Shown here: in pieces, positions 23,132-32,119 of the stretch
How the letters are laid out: each line of letters begins with the position of its first letter
How positions within the stretch are numbered: position 1 is the stretch's first letter
Source of the DNA: Chloroflexota bacterium
GTDB taxonomy: Bacteria; Chloroflexota; Anaerolineae; Anaerolineales; Villigracilaceae
NCBI GenBank assembly: GCA_016234495.1
Contig: JACRBI010000054.1
Span: 248,001-312,000, forward strand
Length of the DNA stretch: 64,000 nt
Direction: 5' to 3'
Notes under the pieces: generated by a model
Seen by the model: the letters and a program-made list of their open reading frames with translations, nothing else
What the model was told of the DNA's origin: nothing
The model's database searches: none
Position numbers and translations under genes: made by a program

Positions 23132-24721
23132 GTGACCAATCAAACCTCCTCAACCTCTGAAATACCGCTTATTGTTGAAATGCGCGGAATTGTCAAACGC
23201 TTTCCCGGCGTACTGGCAAATGATCATGTTAATTTTGAACTAAAGCGCGGAGAGATTCACGGTTTGCTTGGCGAGAATGGCGCAGGCAAAAGCACGCTGA
23301 TGAATATCCTCGCCGGGTTATACCGTCAGGAGGCTGGAACAATTCTGGTCAATGGCAAGCCGAAGGTTTTCTCCTCGCCGCGCGATGCGATCAAGGCCGG
23401 CATCGGCATGGTACATCAGCATTTCATGCTTGTACCGTCACAAACGGTTACTGAAAATATTTTGCTTGGTCTCGATGATCCGCGCTTTATCATGCGCCTG
23501 CCCGAATATGATTCAAAGATCGCGGAATTGGGCGAACGCTTTGGCCTAAAGGTGGACCCGCGCGCGAAGATCTGGCAGTTATCGGTGGGGGAACAACAAA
23601 GAGTTGAAATTCTTAAAATGCTTTATCGCGGCGTGAACGTGCTCATTATGGATGAGCCGACCGCAGTCCTTGCGCCGCAGGAAATTGAAGGTTTGTTTGA
23701 AACCCTGCGTGCCATGATCGCGCAGGGAAAATCTGTTATTTTCATCAGCCATAAATTGCAGGAAGTCAGCGCCATTGCCGACCGAGTCAGCGTTTTGCGA
23801 AAGGGAGTGGCAACCGCATCCGGTGTGGCGTCGAAAGGCGTTTCGCGCCAGGAACTTGCGCGTTTGATGGTTGGGCGCGATGTCATCTTTGCGCTCGATA
23901 AAAAGCCCGGCAAGCCCGGTGATGTTGTTTTGGATGTGCGCGATATTTATGCCGATAACGATAAGGGACTGCCGGCCCTGCGCGGCTTATCCCTTAATGT
24001 TCATGCGGGCGAGATCGTGGGCGTGGCGGGTGTGGCTGGCAACGGCCAGAGCGAACTCTCGCAGGTGATCTCCGGTATGCGTCAATGCAAACAGGGACAG
24101 GTTATCCTTGCCGGAGATGAGGTCAGCAACCACAGCACGTTATTCGGCATTCAACACGGCATGGCGTACGTCCCCGAAGATCGCACCCACGTGGGCAGCG
24201 CTCCCAACTTGAGCATCACAGATAACGTCATTATGAAAAAATATCGCAAGCCTCCCATCTTGAAAAACGGCCTGCTGGATATGAAAGCCGCCACAAAACT
24301 TGCCAACGAACTCAAGCAGGCGTACGACATTATTGTCCCCAATGTGTCCACCCCGGTTCGACTACTCTCCGGCGGGAATCTGCAGCGCGTGATTCTTGCG
24401 CGCGAAATTTCAGGCCTGCCCTCATTCATGGTCGCGGTTCAACCTACCCGTGGGCTGGATGTTGGCGCGATAGAGGGAGTCCACCGGTTGCTGCTGGCTC
24501 AACGCGAAGCAGGCGCGGCGGTTCTGCTTGTCTCTGAAGAGTTGGAAGAACTGCTTTCCTTGAGCGACCGCGTGTACGTGATTTACGAAGGAAAAATCAT
24601 GGGGGAGGTGATGGTCAAGGGTGAGGGGCATGATGAGGCGCTGGTTGACACGATCGGTCAGATGATGACCGGCACCCCGCTTGATCAAATCCAAAATGAA
24701 GGAGTTGCCGCAAATGGCTGA
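23132..24721 (+). CDS. Purine/nucleoside ABC importer ATPase (importer 1)
   Basis: 529 aa, two fused ATPase halves as in the sugar/BMP group. Half 1: Walker A GENGAGKST (about residue 50), signature LSVGEQQRVEI, Walker B VLIMDEPT. Half 2 is degenerate at Walker A (GVAGNGQSE) but has LSGGNLQRVILARE, the usual asymmetry. GTG start at 23132 with an AGGAG site. The stop overlaps the start of the following permease by 8 bases. Powers uptake by the two permeases downstream. Confidence 0.92.
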   Translation: MTNQTSSTSEIPLIVEMRGIVKRFPGVLANDHVNFELKRGEIHGLLGENGAGKSTLMNILAGLYRQEAGTILVNGKPKVFSSPRDAIKAGIGMVHQHFMLVPSQTVTENILLGLDDPRFIMRLPEYDSKIAELGERFGLKVDPRAKIWQLSVGEQQRVEILKMLYRGVNVLIMDEPTAVLAPQEIEGLFETLRAMIAQGKSVIFISHKLQEVSAIADRVSVLRKGVATASGVASKGVSRQELARLMVGRDVIFALDKKPGKPGDVVLDVRDIYADNDKGLPALRGLSLNVHAGEIVGVAGVAGNGQSELSQVISGMRQCKQGQVILAGDEVSNHSTLFGIQHGMAYVPEDRTHVGSAPNLSITDNVIMKKYRKPPILKNGLLDMKAATKLANELKQAYDIIVPNVSTPVRLLSGGNLQRVILAREISGLPSFMVAVQPTRGLDVGAIEGVHRLLLAQREAGAAVLLVSEELEELLSLSDRVYVIYEGKIMGEVMVKGEGHDEALVDTIGQMMTGTPLDQIQNEGVAANG

Positions 24722-25838
24722 GTCAACGGCTTTGAATAAAAAACGATCACCATTTCGTATTCGCGTCGAACCGCGATTAAGTGAACCCCCTGCGTGGTAT
24801 CCTGCCGCCGTGACTTTTGCGGCGCTGATCGTCGCCCTGATATTGGGCGGGGTCTTGATCTCATTTGCCGGCGGCGACCCCATTCGTTCCTATCAGCACA
24901 TTGCGAAGGCTTCCTTTGGAGACATTGGGGTGCTTTCAGATACGATCGTCAAAGCGACGCCGATCATTCTGGCGGCGCTGGCCTGCTCGGTTGCGTTCCG
25001 CATGAAGTTGTGGAATATCGGCGCCGAGGGGCAGTTCATCATGGGCGCGTTTGGCGCAAGCGCCATTGTGCTGGCTCCTGTTTTACCTGCCGAGACTCCG
25101 CGTATCATTTTTATTCCGGTGATGATCATTGCAGGCATGGCGGCGGGCGCGGTTTGGGGGTTTATCCCCGGCTACTTGAAGGCGAAATTTAACGTCAATG
25201 AAATCATCAGCACATTGATGTTGAATTACGTGGCTGTGGCATGGATGAATTTTTGGATCTTCGGAGTTTGGACCGAAGGCGGTTTCCAGATGTCGCCCAA
25301 GTTCCCGCAGACGGCATGGCTTCCGAGATTGTTGGAATATGCCAAAACATTCCCTGCCTTTCGCGGGCTAACCACTCACCTGGGGCTTGTGATCGGGATT
25401 GTGGCTGCGGTCATTTTATGGTTCATCATTTTCCGCAGCCGCTGGGGTTACGAAATCCGCCTAATTGGCGATAACCCTCACGCGGCGCAATACGCGGGAA
25501 TAAACATCAAACAGAATATTATCTGGGTGATGATGCTTTCGGGCGCGCTGGCCGGGCTGGGCGGCATGTCGGAGGTGTCGGGCGTTGTCCACCGTTTGCA
25601 GACCGCTCCACTGGCAGCCGGGTATGGCTTTACCGGCATTATCGTGGCATGGCTGGCAAAGTTAAATCCGCTGGTCATCATCGTGGCTTCGATTTTGTTC
25701 GGGGCGCTGATCCTTGCCGGGCGCGAAATTCAACCTTCGGGTGTGCCAAAGATGATTCAGGGAATTATTCTGGTCTGCCTCATCGCGAGCGATTTCATGC
25801 TGCGCTATCGAATCGTTATTGACCGAGGGGAGGAATAA
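24714..25838 (+). CDS. ABC importer permease, BMP/nucleoside type (importer 1, subunit a)
   Basis: 374 aa. Branched-chain/ribose-type permease with about nine membrane segments; the first starts near residue 30. Family motifs: FRMKLWNIGAEGQFIMGAFG and KAKFNVNEIISTLMLNYVAV, with GFTGIIVAWLAKLNP near the end. The ATG at 24714 has AAGGAG 9 bases upstream, overlaps the ATPase end, and is preferred over an in-frame start at 24681. It pairs with the next gene, whose product is the shorter permease. Confidence 0.9.
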   Translation: MAESTALNKKRSPFRIRVEPRLSEPPAWYPAAVTFAALIVALILGGVLISFAGGDPIRSYQHIAKASFGDIGVLSDTIVKATPIILAALACSVAFRMKLWNIGAEGQFIMGAFGASAIVLAPVLPAETPRIIFIPVMIIAGMAAGAVWGFIPGYLKAKFNVNEIISTLMLNYVAVAWMNFWIFGVWTEGGFQMSPKFPQTAWLPRLLEYAKTFPAFRGLTTHLGLVIGIVAAVILWFIIFRSRWGYEIRLIGDNPHAAQYAGINIKQNIIWVMMLSGALAGLGGMSEVSGVVHRLQTAPLAAGYGFTGIIVAWLAKLNPLVIIVASILFGALILAGREIQPSGVPKMIQGIILVCLIASDFMLRYRIVIDRGEE

Positions 25839-25841
25839 ATC

Positions 25842-26810
25842 ATGGACTTTACCATTATCTTGCAGGCAGGCATCGCCAGTGGAACCGTCTTGTTGTTTGC
25901 GACAATCGGAGAATTATTTTCCGAGCGGGCAGGCGTCCTGAATCTTGGTGTTGAAGGTATGATGTTGGTCGGCGCGATGAGCGCTTTCAGCACGACCATC
26001 GCCACGGGGAATCCATGGCTGGGCGTGATGACGGCGATGCTGTTTGCCGGCATCATCAGCCAGATCCATGCCTACATTGTGATCACCTTGCAGGCCGACC
26101 AGGTCGTCAGCGGGCTGTCGCTCACATTTCTGGGAACAGGTATCAGTTTGGTTTTGGGCGAGGGATTGAGCAAAGCCGGCACCGTTTCACTTCTCCCAAA
26201 TTTTTCAATCCCGCTGCTGGCTCAAATCCCGATTCTGGGAAAGATATTTTTCACAGACCAAAGCATCCTCGTTTATGTTGGTTATTTGCTTGTTCCGCTG
26301 GCCTGGTTTTACATCAACCGCACCCGCCCCGGGCTGCATCTGCGCGCGGTGGGCGAGTATCCCTCAGCGGCGGATGCGTTGGGCATCAATGTTTTTCGGA
26401 TGCGCTATTTCTATGTCTTTGTGGGCGGGATGCTGGCCGGGCTGGCTGGCGCGACCATCAGCCTGGCAGTTTCGCCGGGCTGGTTCAGCGAGTTGACCAC
26501 CGGCGGGCAGGGATGGATCGCCATCGGACTGGTCATCTTCGCTCAGTGGGACCCGATCCGCGCGGCGGTTGGGGCGTATGCCTTTGGCGCGCTGCGCCGC
26601 CTCATCCTCGATATTCAAGGACCGCTCCTGCTTTTGGGCTTTGACAATCCCTTTTATTACAATCCCTACCTCGGGTTCTTCCTGCAAATGCTGCCTTATC
26701 TTTTCACGGTTGTTGTGCTTGTGATCGGGTCGCGTGAAGCCATGCGCAAGCGCATCGGTGCGCCGGCTGCGCTCGGTAACCCGTATATTCGCGGTGAACG
26801 CGGAAAGTAA
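25842..26810 (+). CDS. ABC importer permease, BMP/nucleoside type (importer 1, subunit b)
   Basis: 322 aa. The shorter partner permease, with family motif LFSERAGVLNLGVEGMMLVG near residue 27 and GGQGWIAIGLVIFAQWDP near residue 220; eight to nine membrane segments. It begins 3 bases after the previous stop, with GGGAGG overlapping that end, so both are translated together. It ends the first importer set. Confidence 0.9.
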   Translation: MDFTIILQAGIASGTVLLFATIGELFSERAGVLNLGVEGMMLVGAMSAFSTTIATGNPWLGVMTAMLFAGIISQIHAYIVITLQADQVVSGLSLTFLGTGISLVLGEGLSKAGTVSLLPNFSIPLLAQIPILGKIFFTDQSILVYVGYLLVPLAWFYINRTRPGLHLRAVGEYPSAADALGINVFRMRYFYVFVGGMLAGLAGATISLAVSPGWFSELTTGGQGWIAIGLVIFAQWDPIRAAVGAYAFGALRRLILDIQGPLLLLGFDNPFYYNPYLGFFLQMLPYLFTVVVLVIGSREAMRKRIGAPAALGNPYIRGERGK

Positions 26811-26907
26811 CAGGAGACGGTTTTGGGCATCAGACAGGCGTGTTGCCATCAGGCAGCGCGCTTGTTTTTTTATGATTATGGATAATTATCATATGATTTC
26901 TGTTACA

Positions 26908-26922
26908 AAATGTCTGACAACT
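26908..26922. promoter_or_regulatory. Palindromic operator candidate, site 3
   Basis: AAATGTCTGACAACT agrees at 13 of 15 bases with the reverse complement of site 1. It overlaps the -35 of the promoter at 26914. Confidence 0.45.
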
Positions 26923-26944
26923 TTGAAGAGGCTTCTGCTATACT
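26914..26944 (+). promoter_or_regulatory. Candidate promoter of the second ABC importer
   Basis: CTGACA (26914-26919), 19-base spacer, TATACT (26939-26944), followed after 10 bases by the AAGGAG ribosome site. Spacing is long, so moderate. Confidence 0.4.
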
Positions 26945-26965
26945 CGAAAAAAATAAGGAGTGACC

Positions 26966-28123
26966 ATGCCGGCCATGAAAAAATTTTTTCAAAGCGATGG
27001 GTTGTCTCGTCTTGTTGATTCACTCTTGCCGATCTTCGCCACGCTTGCCGCATTGCTACTTGGTGCGGTCATGTTGTTTTTATTGAAGGTCAATCCAATC
27101 GAAGCCTACAAGGCTCTTTGGGATGGGGCGTTCGGCAGCACGAACGCTTTTGCAGAAACACTCGTCAAGGCAACACCTTTATTGCTGGTTGGGCTTGGCA
27201 TTTGCATCTCCTTCCGCGGCGACGTGATCAACATCGGCGGCGAGGGGCAGATGATTATCGGCGCGATTTTGGCAACCTGGGTCGGTCTGACCTTCACGGG
27301 GTTGCCGGGCTGGCTGGTGGTGACACTTTCAATGATCGCCGGGTTTTTAGGCGGCGCAATTTGGGGCGGAATACCGGGGGTATTAAAAGCTTATTTCAGC
27401 GTGAATGAAATCTTGAGTACCGTGATGATGAATGCCATTGCAGTTCAGTTAATGAACTTCCTCCTGCGCGGGCCGATGATCGATCCGTCGCAGGCCGAGC
27501 TTTCCTCCAAAATCCCGCAGACCGCCCGCCTGTTGGAAATTTTCCGCCTGCCGCGGCTCGCGCCGACCCGCCTGCACCTTGGCGCTTTGATCGCTGTCGC
27601 GCTGGCGGTTCTTGTTTATATTTTATTATGGCGCACTACGCTCGGGTATCGCATTCGCGCGGTGGGACAAAACCCGCACGCTTCGCGTTATGCCGGAATT
27701 AAAGTTCAACGCTACATTGTGCTGGCTCTGCTGCTCAGCGGAGCTTTTTCAGGTTTGGCCGGAGCCACGCAGGTATTCGGTGTCAACTATCGCATGATCA
27801 CCGACGGTTCGTCATCAGGCTTTACAGGCAGCGCCGGTTTCAATGGAATTGTCGCGGCCTTGTTTGGACAATTACATCCGATCATGACCATTCCCGCTTC
27901 GATTCTGTTCGGCGCATTGCTGGTCGGCGCGAATAAAATGCAAAGGGTTGTGCAGGTCCCGTCGGCGCTGGTGATAGCCTTGAATGGATTGGTTGTTGTG
28001 TTTGTTGTGAGCATTGAATTTTTACGCCGACGCAGACAGCGGCGCAGGCTGGCAGCTGCAAAACAAAATGATGAATCTCCGCCTTCGCCTGAACCATTAA
28101 AGCAATTGGAGACAGGCACATGA
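26966..28123 (+). CDS. ABC importer permease, BMP/nucleoside type (importer 2, subunit a)
   Basis: 385 aa, paralogue of the permease at 24714. Motifs: ISFRGDVINIGGEGQMIIGA (residues 74-93), YFSVNEILSTVMMNAIAVQL and GFTGSAGFNGIVAALFGQLHP. Ends in a basic tail (RRRRQRRR). The ATG at 26966 lies 5 bases after AAGGAG; a GTG two codons upstream is in frame. Its stop overlaps the next start by 4 bases (ATGA). Confidence 0.9.
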   Translation: MPAMKKFFQSDGLSRLVDSLLPIFATLAALLLGAVMLFLLKVNPIEAYKALWDGAFGSTNAFAETLVKATPLLLVGLGICISFRGDVINIGGEGQMIIGAILATWVGLTFTGLPGWLVVTLSMIAGFLGGAIWGGIPGVLKAYFSVNEILSTVMMNAIAVQLMNFLLRGPMIDPSQAELSSKIPQTARLLEIFRLPRLAPTRLHLGALIAVALAVLVYILLWRTTLGYRIRAVGQNPHASRYAGIKVQRYIVLALLLSGAFSGLAGATQVFGVNYRMITDGSSSGFTGSAGFNGIVAALFGQLHPIMTIPASILFGALLVGANKMQRVVQVPSALVIALNGLVVVFVVSIEFLRRRRQRRRLAAAKQNDESPPSPEPLKQLETGT

Positions 28124-29052
28124 TCTCTGAACTTTTCTCTGTCACTGTTTTAATTGGCATTCTCGCGTCTGGAATTCGCCTTGCGACTCCGTACTTGTAT
28201 GCCTCCATCGGTGAGACATTCGGTCAGCGCAGCGGCGTGCTCAATTTGGGTGTGGAAGGACAGATGTTGCTCGGAGCCTTTGCCGCATTTTTTGTGGCAT
28301 TGACCACCGGGAATTTGTGGTTCGGCGTGCTGGCCGCCATGATCGTCGGCGCGTTAATGGGATTGCTCATGGCTTTTGTAACGGTTAATTTACATGCCCA
28401 GCAGGGAATCAGCGGCATCGGCTTTTATCTCTTTGGTCTGGGCATGAGCGACCTGCTTTTTCAAAAATTGATGGGAACGGTGGAAACGGTCAAAGGTTTT
28501 CCGCCGCTCAAAATTCCGTTCCTCAGTAATATTCCGGGCGTTGGCGAGATTTTCTTCAATCAGAATATATTGGTCTATGGCGCGTACCTGCTTGTGCCAG
28601 CCGCTTGGTTTGTGTTGAACAAGACCACGCTCGGGCTGAAGATCCGCTCGGTGGGCGAGAATCCAGACGCGGCGGATTCATTGGGCGTGAGTGTGGCGCG
28701 AGTCCGCTACTTTACCATCATCCTCGGCGGGGTTTTATCCGGGATCGCCGGTGCCTCCCTTTCCATTGCATTATTGAATGTTTTTCAACAAAACATGACC
28801 AGCGGACTTGGCTTTATCGCCGTGGCGTTGGTGTATTTCGGCGGATGGCGTCCGTGGGGCGTTTTGGGCGGCGCGTTATTATTCAGCATGGTCAACTCAC
28901 TGCAATTGTGGATTCAAGTTTTGGGTATTCCCATCCCGTCTGATATTGCGGTGATGATGCCTTACGTGCTGACGATTTTGGTTTTAGTGGCTACTGTCTC
29001 GCGGGTTCGCGCGCCAACTGCATTGACAAGGCCCTTCGAGCGCGAGGATTGA
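28120..29052 (+). CDS. ABC importer permease, BMP/nucleoside type (importer 2, subunit b)
   Basis: 310 aa. Motif ETFGQRSGVLNLGVEGQMLL near residue 33, GLGFIAVALVYFGGWRPWG near 225; about eight membrane segments. Translationally coupled to the preceding permease (ATGA). Here the permeases come before the binding protein and ATPase, the reverse of importer 1. Confidence 0.9.
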   Translation: MISELFSVTVLIGILASGIRLATPYLYASIGETFGQRSGVLNLGVEGQMLLGAFAAFFVALTTGNLWFGVLAAMIVGALMGLLMAFVTVNLHAQQGISGIGFYLFGLGMSDLLFQKLMGTVETVKGFPPLKIPFLSNIPGVGEIFFNQNILVYGAYLLVPAAWFVLNKTTLGLKIRSVGENPDAADSLGVSVARVRYFTIILGGVLSGIAGASLSIALLNVFQQNMTSGLGFIAVALVYFGGWRPWGVLGGALLFSMVNSLQLWIQVLGIPIPSDIAVMMPYVLTILVLVATVSRVRAPTALTRPFERED

Positions 29053-29129
29053 CCAGCTCCAATTGTGTTGTTGCGCTTCATCAACTATGAAGCGTTAAAA
29101 ATAAGAAGTTTGAAACAAGGAGAAGAAAG

Positions 29130-30200
29130 ATGAAGAAGTTTGCATGGTTATTGACTTTGATCGTTGCGTTGTCCATGGTTCTCGCGGCCTGCGGTACTGC
29201 CGCTCCCGCCACCGAGGCGCCTGTCGCTGCGACCGAAGCCCCCGTCGCTGCGACCGAAGCCCCCGTCGTGGCAACCGAACCTCCCGTCCCGGCTGAACCG
29301 TTCCGCGTCGCTGTGGTCATGCCGAGCGCCATCAATGATCTGGCTTTCAGCCAGAGCATGTACGACGCCCTCGTCCGCATTCAGGAAGAAATGGGCGGGC
29401 CCGAAGCCTTTGAATTTGTTTACTCGGAAGGCATGTTCGTTGTGGATGATGCCGCCGCCGCCATCCGCGATTATGCTTCACAGGGCTACAACCTCGTGAT
29501 CGCTCACGGTTCGCAGTACGGCTCCTCCCTGCAGGAAATTGCTCCTGACTTCCCAGAGACCAGTTTCGCCTGGGGCACCACTGCTGAAACCTTCGGCCTG
29601 CCAAACATCTTTGCCTACGAAGCGGCCTCACAGGAAGGCGGCTATGTCAACGGCGTGCTGGCTGCGACTCTCTCCACCAGCAAGGTCATCGGCGTTGTCG
29701 GACCGATCGAAGTTGGCGATGCGAAACTGTATGTGGATGGATTCAAGGCTGGTGTTGCGGCGACCAACCCCGAGGTTCAGGTGAACGTGAACTACATCGG
29801 TTCATTCTCTGACGTTGCGCTGGCCTCTGAAGCCGCGACGACTCACATCTCCGCTGGAGCAGATGCGATGACCGGCACCGCGCAGATGGTCGTGGGCGCG
29901 ATCGGCAAGGCCGAAGAAGCAGGCGCTCTTTGGTTCGGCACGCAGTCCAATCAATCCTCCCTCGCTCCTTCCATCGTGGTTGCCTCACAGGTTTATCACT
30001 GGGAAGTGGTGCTGAAGGAAATGATTGCCATGATCAATGAAGGCGAATTGGGCGGCGTATCCTTCAGAATTGACCTCGAAAACGGCGGCGAAGTAATTGA
30101 ATTCAACCCGGAATACGCGCTCTCCGATGATGCCAAGGCTCTGGCCGAAGCCACCATCAAGGGCATTGCGGACGGAACCATCACCATCACGCTCCCGTAG
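29130..30200 (+). CDS. BMP family nucleoside/purine-binding lipoprotein (importer 2)
   Basis: 356 aa. Lipobox LAAC in the signal peptide, then a low-complexity spacer of Ala-Thr-Glu-Ala-Pro-Val repeats, then the binding fold (FRVAVVMPSAINDLAFSQSM, then GYNLVIAHGSQYG and VGPIEVGDAKLYVDGFKAG). It is about 70 residues shorter than the importer-1 protein. An AAGGAG site precedes the ATG. A small hairpin (29074-29094) lies between it and the permease gene, which may adjust expression. Ligand specificity cannot be read off. Confidence 0.9.
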   Translation: MKKFAWLLTLIVALSMVLAACGTAAPATEAPVAATEAPVAATEAPVVATEPPVPAEPFRVAVVMPSAINDLAFSQSMYDALVRIQEEMGGPEAFEFVYSEGMFVVDDAAAAIRDYASQGYNLVIAHGSQYGSSLQEIAPDFPETSFAWGTTAETFGLPNIFAYEAASQEGGYVNGVLAATLSTSKVIGVVGPIEVGDAKLYVDGFKAGVAATNPEVQVNVNYIGSFSDVALASEAATTHISAGADAMTGTAQMVVGAIGKAEEAGALWFGTQSNQSSLAPSIVVASQVYHWEVVLKEMIAMINEGELGGVSFRIDLENGGEVIEFNPEYALSDDAKALAEATIKGIADGTITITLP

Positions 30201-30207
30201 TTTTTTA

Positions 30208-30253
30208 CCCCCACCCAACCCTCCCCCAATTTGGGGGAGGGCAAGGGTGGGGG
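30208..30253. repeat. GC-rich intergenic palindrome CCCCCACCC/GGGTGGGGG
   Basis: Two nested stems: CCCCCACCC (30208-30216) with GGGTGGGGG (30245-30253), and CCCTCCCCCAA (30219-30229) with TTGGGGGAGGG (30231-30241). Twenty base pairs in all. It sits between the binding-protein and ATPase genes, preceded by a T-run, and could act as an attenuator or REP-like element. Confidence 0.65.
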
Positions 30254-30267
30254 CACAGGATGGCGCA

Positions 30268-31830
30268 ATGACTGACTCAAACAAACTCCCCTCAGGTCAG
30301 ACCCGCATTGACAGCATTGAAATGCGCGGAATCACCAAGAGATTTCCCGGTGTGCTTGCCAGCGACCACGTGGATTTTGATGTGAAGTCCGGTGAAGTCC
30401 ATGCCCTGCTCGGCGAGAATGGCGCGGGCAAAAGCACGTTGATGAAGATTCTCTACGGCATGTACCACCCGGATGAAGGTCAGATCTTTTTGAACGGCAA
30501 GCCTGTCAGCATTGCCTCTCCGACCGACGCCATCAATCACGGCATCGGCATGATCCATCAGCATTTCATGCTCGTGCCGACGCTGACAGTCGCGGAAAAC
30601 GTGGCGTTGGGATTGCCATCCTCCCGCGGCCCGTTGACCGACCTTGACCGTGTGTCCAAACGCATTGTCGAGTTGGCCGGCATCTACGGTTTGAAGATCG
30701 ACCCCGATGCGTATGTCTGGCAATTGTCCGTTGGGCAGCAGCAGCGGGTGGAAATTATCAAGGCGCTCTATCGCGGTGCGGCACTGCTCATTCTCGACGA
30801 ACCCACCGCCGTCCTCACCCCGCAGGAAGTGGACGAATTTTTTGTCATCATGCACCAGATGGTGAAGGATGGCTACGCTCTTATTTTTATTTCCCACAAA
30901 CTGCACGAAGTCGTTGAGATCAGCAACCGCGTGACCGTTCTGCGCAACGGGAAAAAGATCGGCACGCGCCCGACATCTGAAACCACGAAGCAGGACCTCG
31001 CCAATTGGATGGTTGGCCGTGAAGTTGATTTCGCGCCGGACCGCGGAAACATTCAGCGCGGCGAAGTGCGTCTGAAACTCGAGCAGGTATCCTGTGGCAG
31101 TGACCGCGGCACGCCCGGCCTGCGTGAAGTGAGTCTCGAAATCCATTCGGGCGAAATCCTCGGCATCGCCGGCGTTTCGGGCAATGGTCAGCGTGAATTG
31201 GCAGAGACGATTGCCGGTCTGCGAAAAACCACCGGCGGTCATATTTATCTTGAAGAAAAGGATGTCACCAACTTTGCGCCCGGCGACCTGACCGAACGCA
31301 TGTTATCCTACATCCCCGAAGAAAGAATGCGCGACGGCATGATCAAGGATTTCACGGTCGCAGAAAATATGATCCTGCGTGAACATCATAAAATGCCGTT
31401 CTCCGCTTCGGGATTTTTGAAATTAAAAAACATCTCGACCCATTCAGAAAAATTGATCGCGCAATTCCATGTCAAGACTCCGTCGCAGGAAACTCTTGCC
31501 AAAAACCTTTCCGGCGGCAACATCCAAAAAATTGTCCTCGCCCGCGAAATTTCCAGAAACCCGCGCGCCATCATCGCCGCCCAACCCACCCGCGGACTTG
31601 ACATCGGCGCCACCGAATACGTCCGCGAGCAGCTGCTCGACCAGCGCAAACGCGGCGCGGCTGTCATGCTCATTTCGGAAGACCTCGATGAGATCCTTGC
31701 TCTTTCAGATCGTGTGGCGGTGATCTACGAAGGAAAAATCATGGACATTCTTTCGCGTCAGAACGCAACCCGCGAAAGACTCGGCTTGTTAATGGCAGGC
31801 GTGCAATCCGGGGAAAAGACCCCCGCATAA
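30268..31830 (+). CDS. Purine/nucleoside ABC importer ATPase (importer 2)
   Basis: 520 aa, two ATPase halves. Half 1: GENGAGKST, LSVGQQQRVEI, LLILDEPT. Half 2: GVSGNGQRE (degenerate Walker A), LSGGNIQKIVLAREI. The ATG at 30268 is chosen because translation from in-frame codons upstream would cross the palindrome and give a Pro/Arg-rich extension with no homology. Closest relative in the window is the ATPase at 23132. Confidence 0.92.
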   Translation: MTDSNKLPSGQTRIDSIEMRGITKRFPGVLASDHVDFDVKSGEVHALLGENGAGKSTLMKILYGMYHPDEGQIFLNGKPVSIASPTDAINHGIGMIHQHFMLVPTLTVAENVALGLPSSRGPLTDLDRVSKRIVELAGIYGLKIDPDAYVWQLSVGQQQRVEIIKALYRGAALLILDEPTAVLTPQEVDEFFVIMHQMVKDGYALIFISHKLHEVVEISNRVTVLRNGKKIGTRPTSETTKQDLANWMVGREVDFAPDRGNIQRGEVRLKLEQVSCGSDRGTPGLREVSLEIHSGEILGIAGVSGNGQRELAETIAGLRKTTGGHIYLEEKDVTNFAPGDLTERMLSYIPEERMRDGMIKDFTVAENMILREHHKMPFSASGFLKLKNISTHSEKLIAQFHVKTPSQETLAKNLSGGNIQKIVLAREISRNPRAIIAAQPTRGLDIGATEYVREQLLDQRKRGAAVMLISEDLDEILALSDRVAVIYEGKIMDILSRQNATRERLGLLMAGVQSGEKTPA

Positions 31831-31925
31831 ATTTAAGTAATCCAAGTTGCCACCTCGAGGTTCAAAAGAGGAAGATACAAGCTCTTTGCCGCAGATTTCG
31901 CTAATTCACACGAATTATTTTAAAT

Positions 31926-31949
31926 AAATCCGCGAAAATTCGCGGATTT
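31926..31949. repeat. Palindrome AAATCCGCGAA/TTCGCGGATTT in the XDH upstream region
   Basis: 11-bp perfect arms with a 2-base loop, part of repeat-like DNA (31893-31965) of the CCGCAGATTT/CCGTGG family. The whole gap (31831-32119) holds no gene; a promoter for the FAD-subunit gene must lie here, but I could not define it. Confidence 0.5.
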
Positions 31950-32119
31950 CGTGGCTAAGGGTTTTTTGGTCTTTCGCTAAAATCAAAAAGTAGCAACTTA
32001 GGTTAAGTAGTACAATTTCATTCCATCGGTTCGGTGGTCGCTTGTTGCGCGTGCGCAGCAGCGGCGTTGGAAAAACCATCGAAAAGTGCCGCCGTCCCAA
32101 AAAAGGAAGGACACCACCT

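Noticed and set aside
30292-31242. 316-codon open frame antisense to the importer-2 ATPase
   Set aside because: Opposite strand of conserved ATPase motifs; no protein-family signal.
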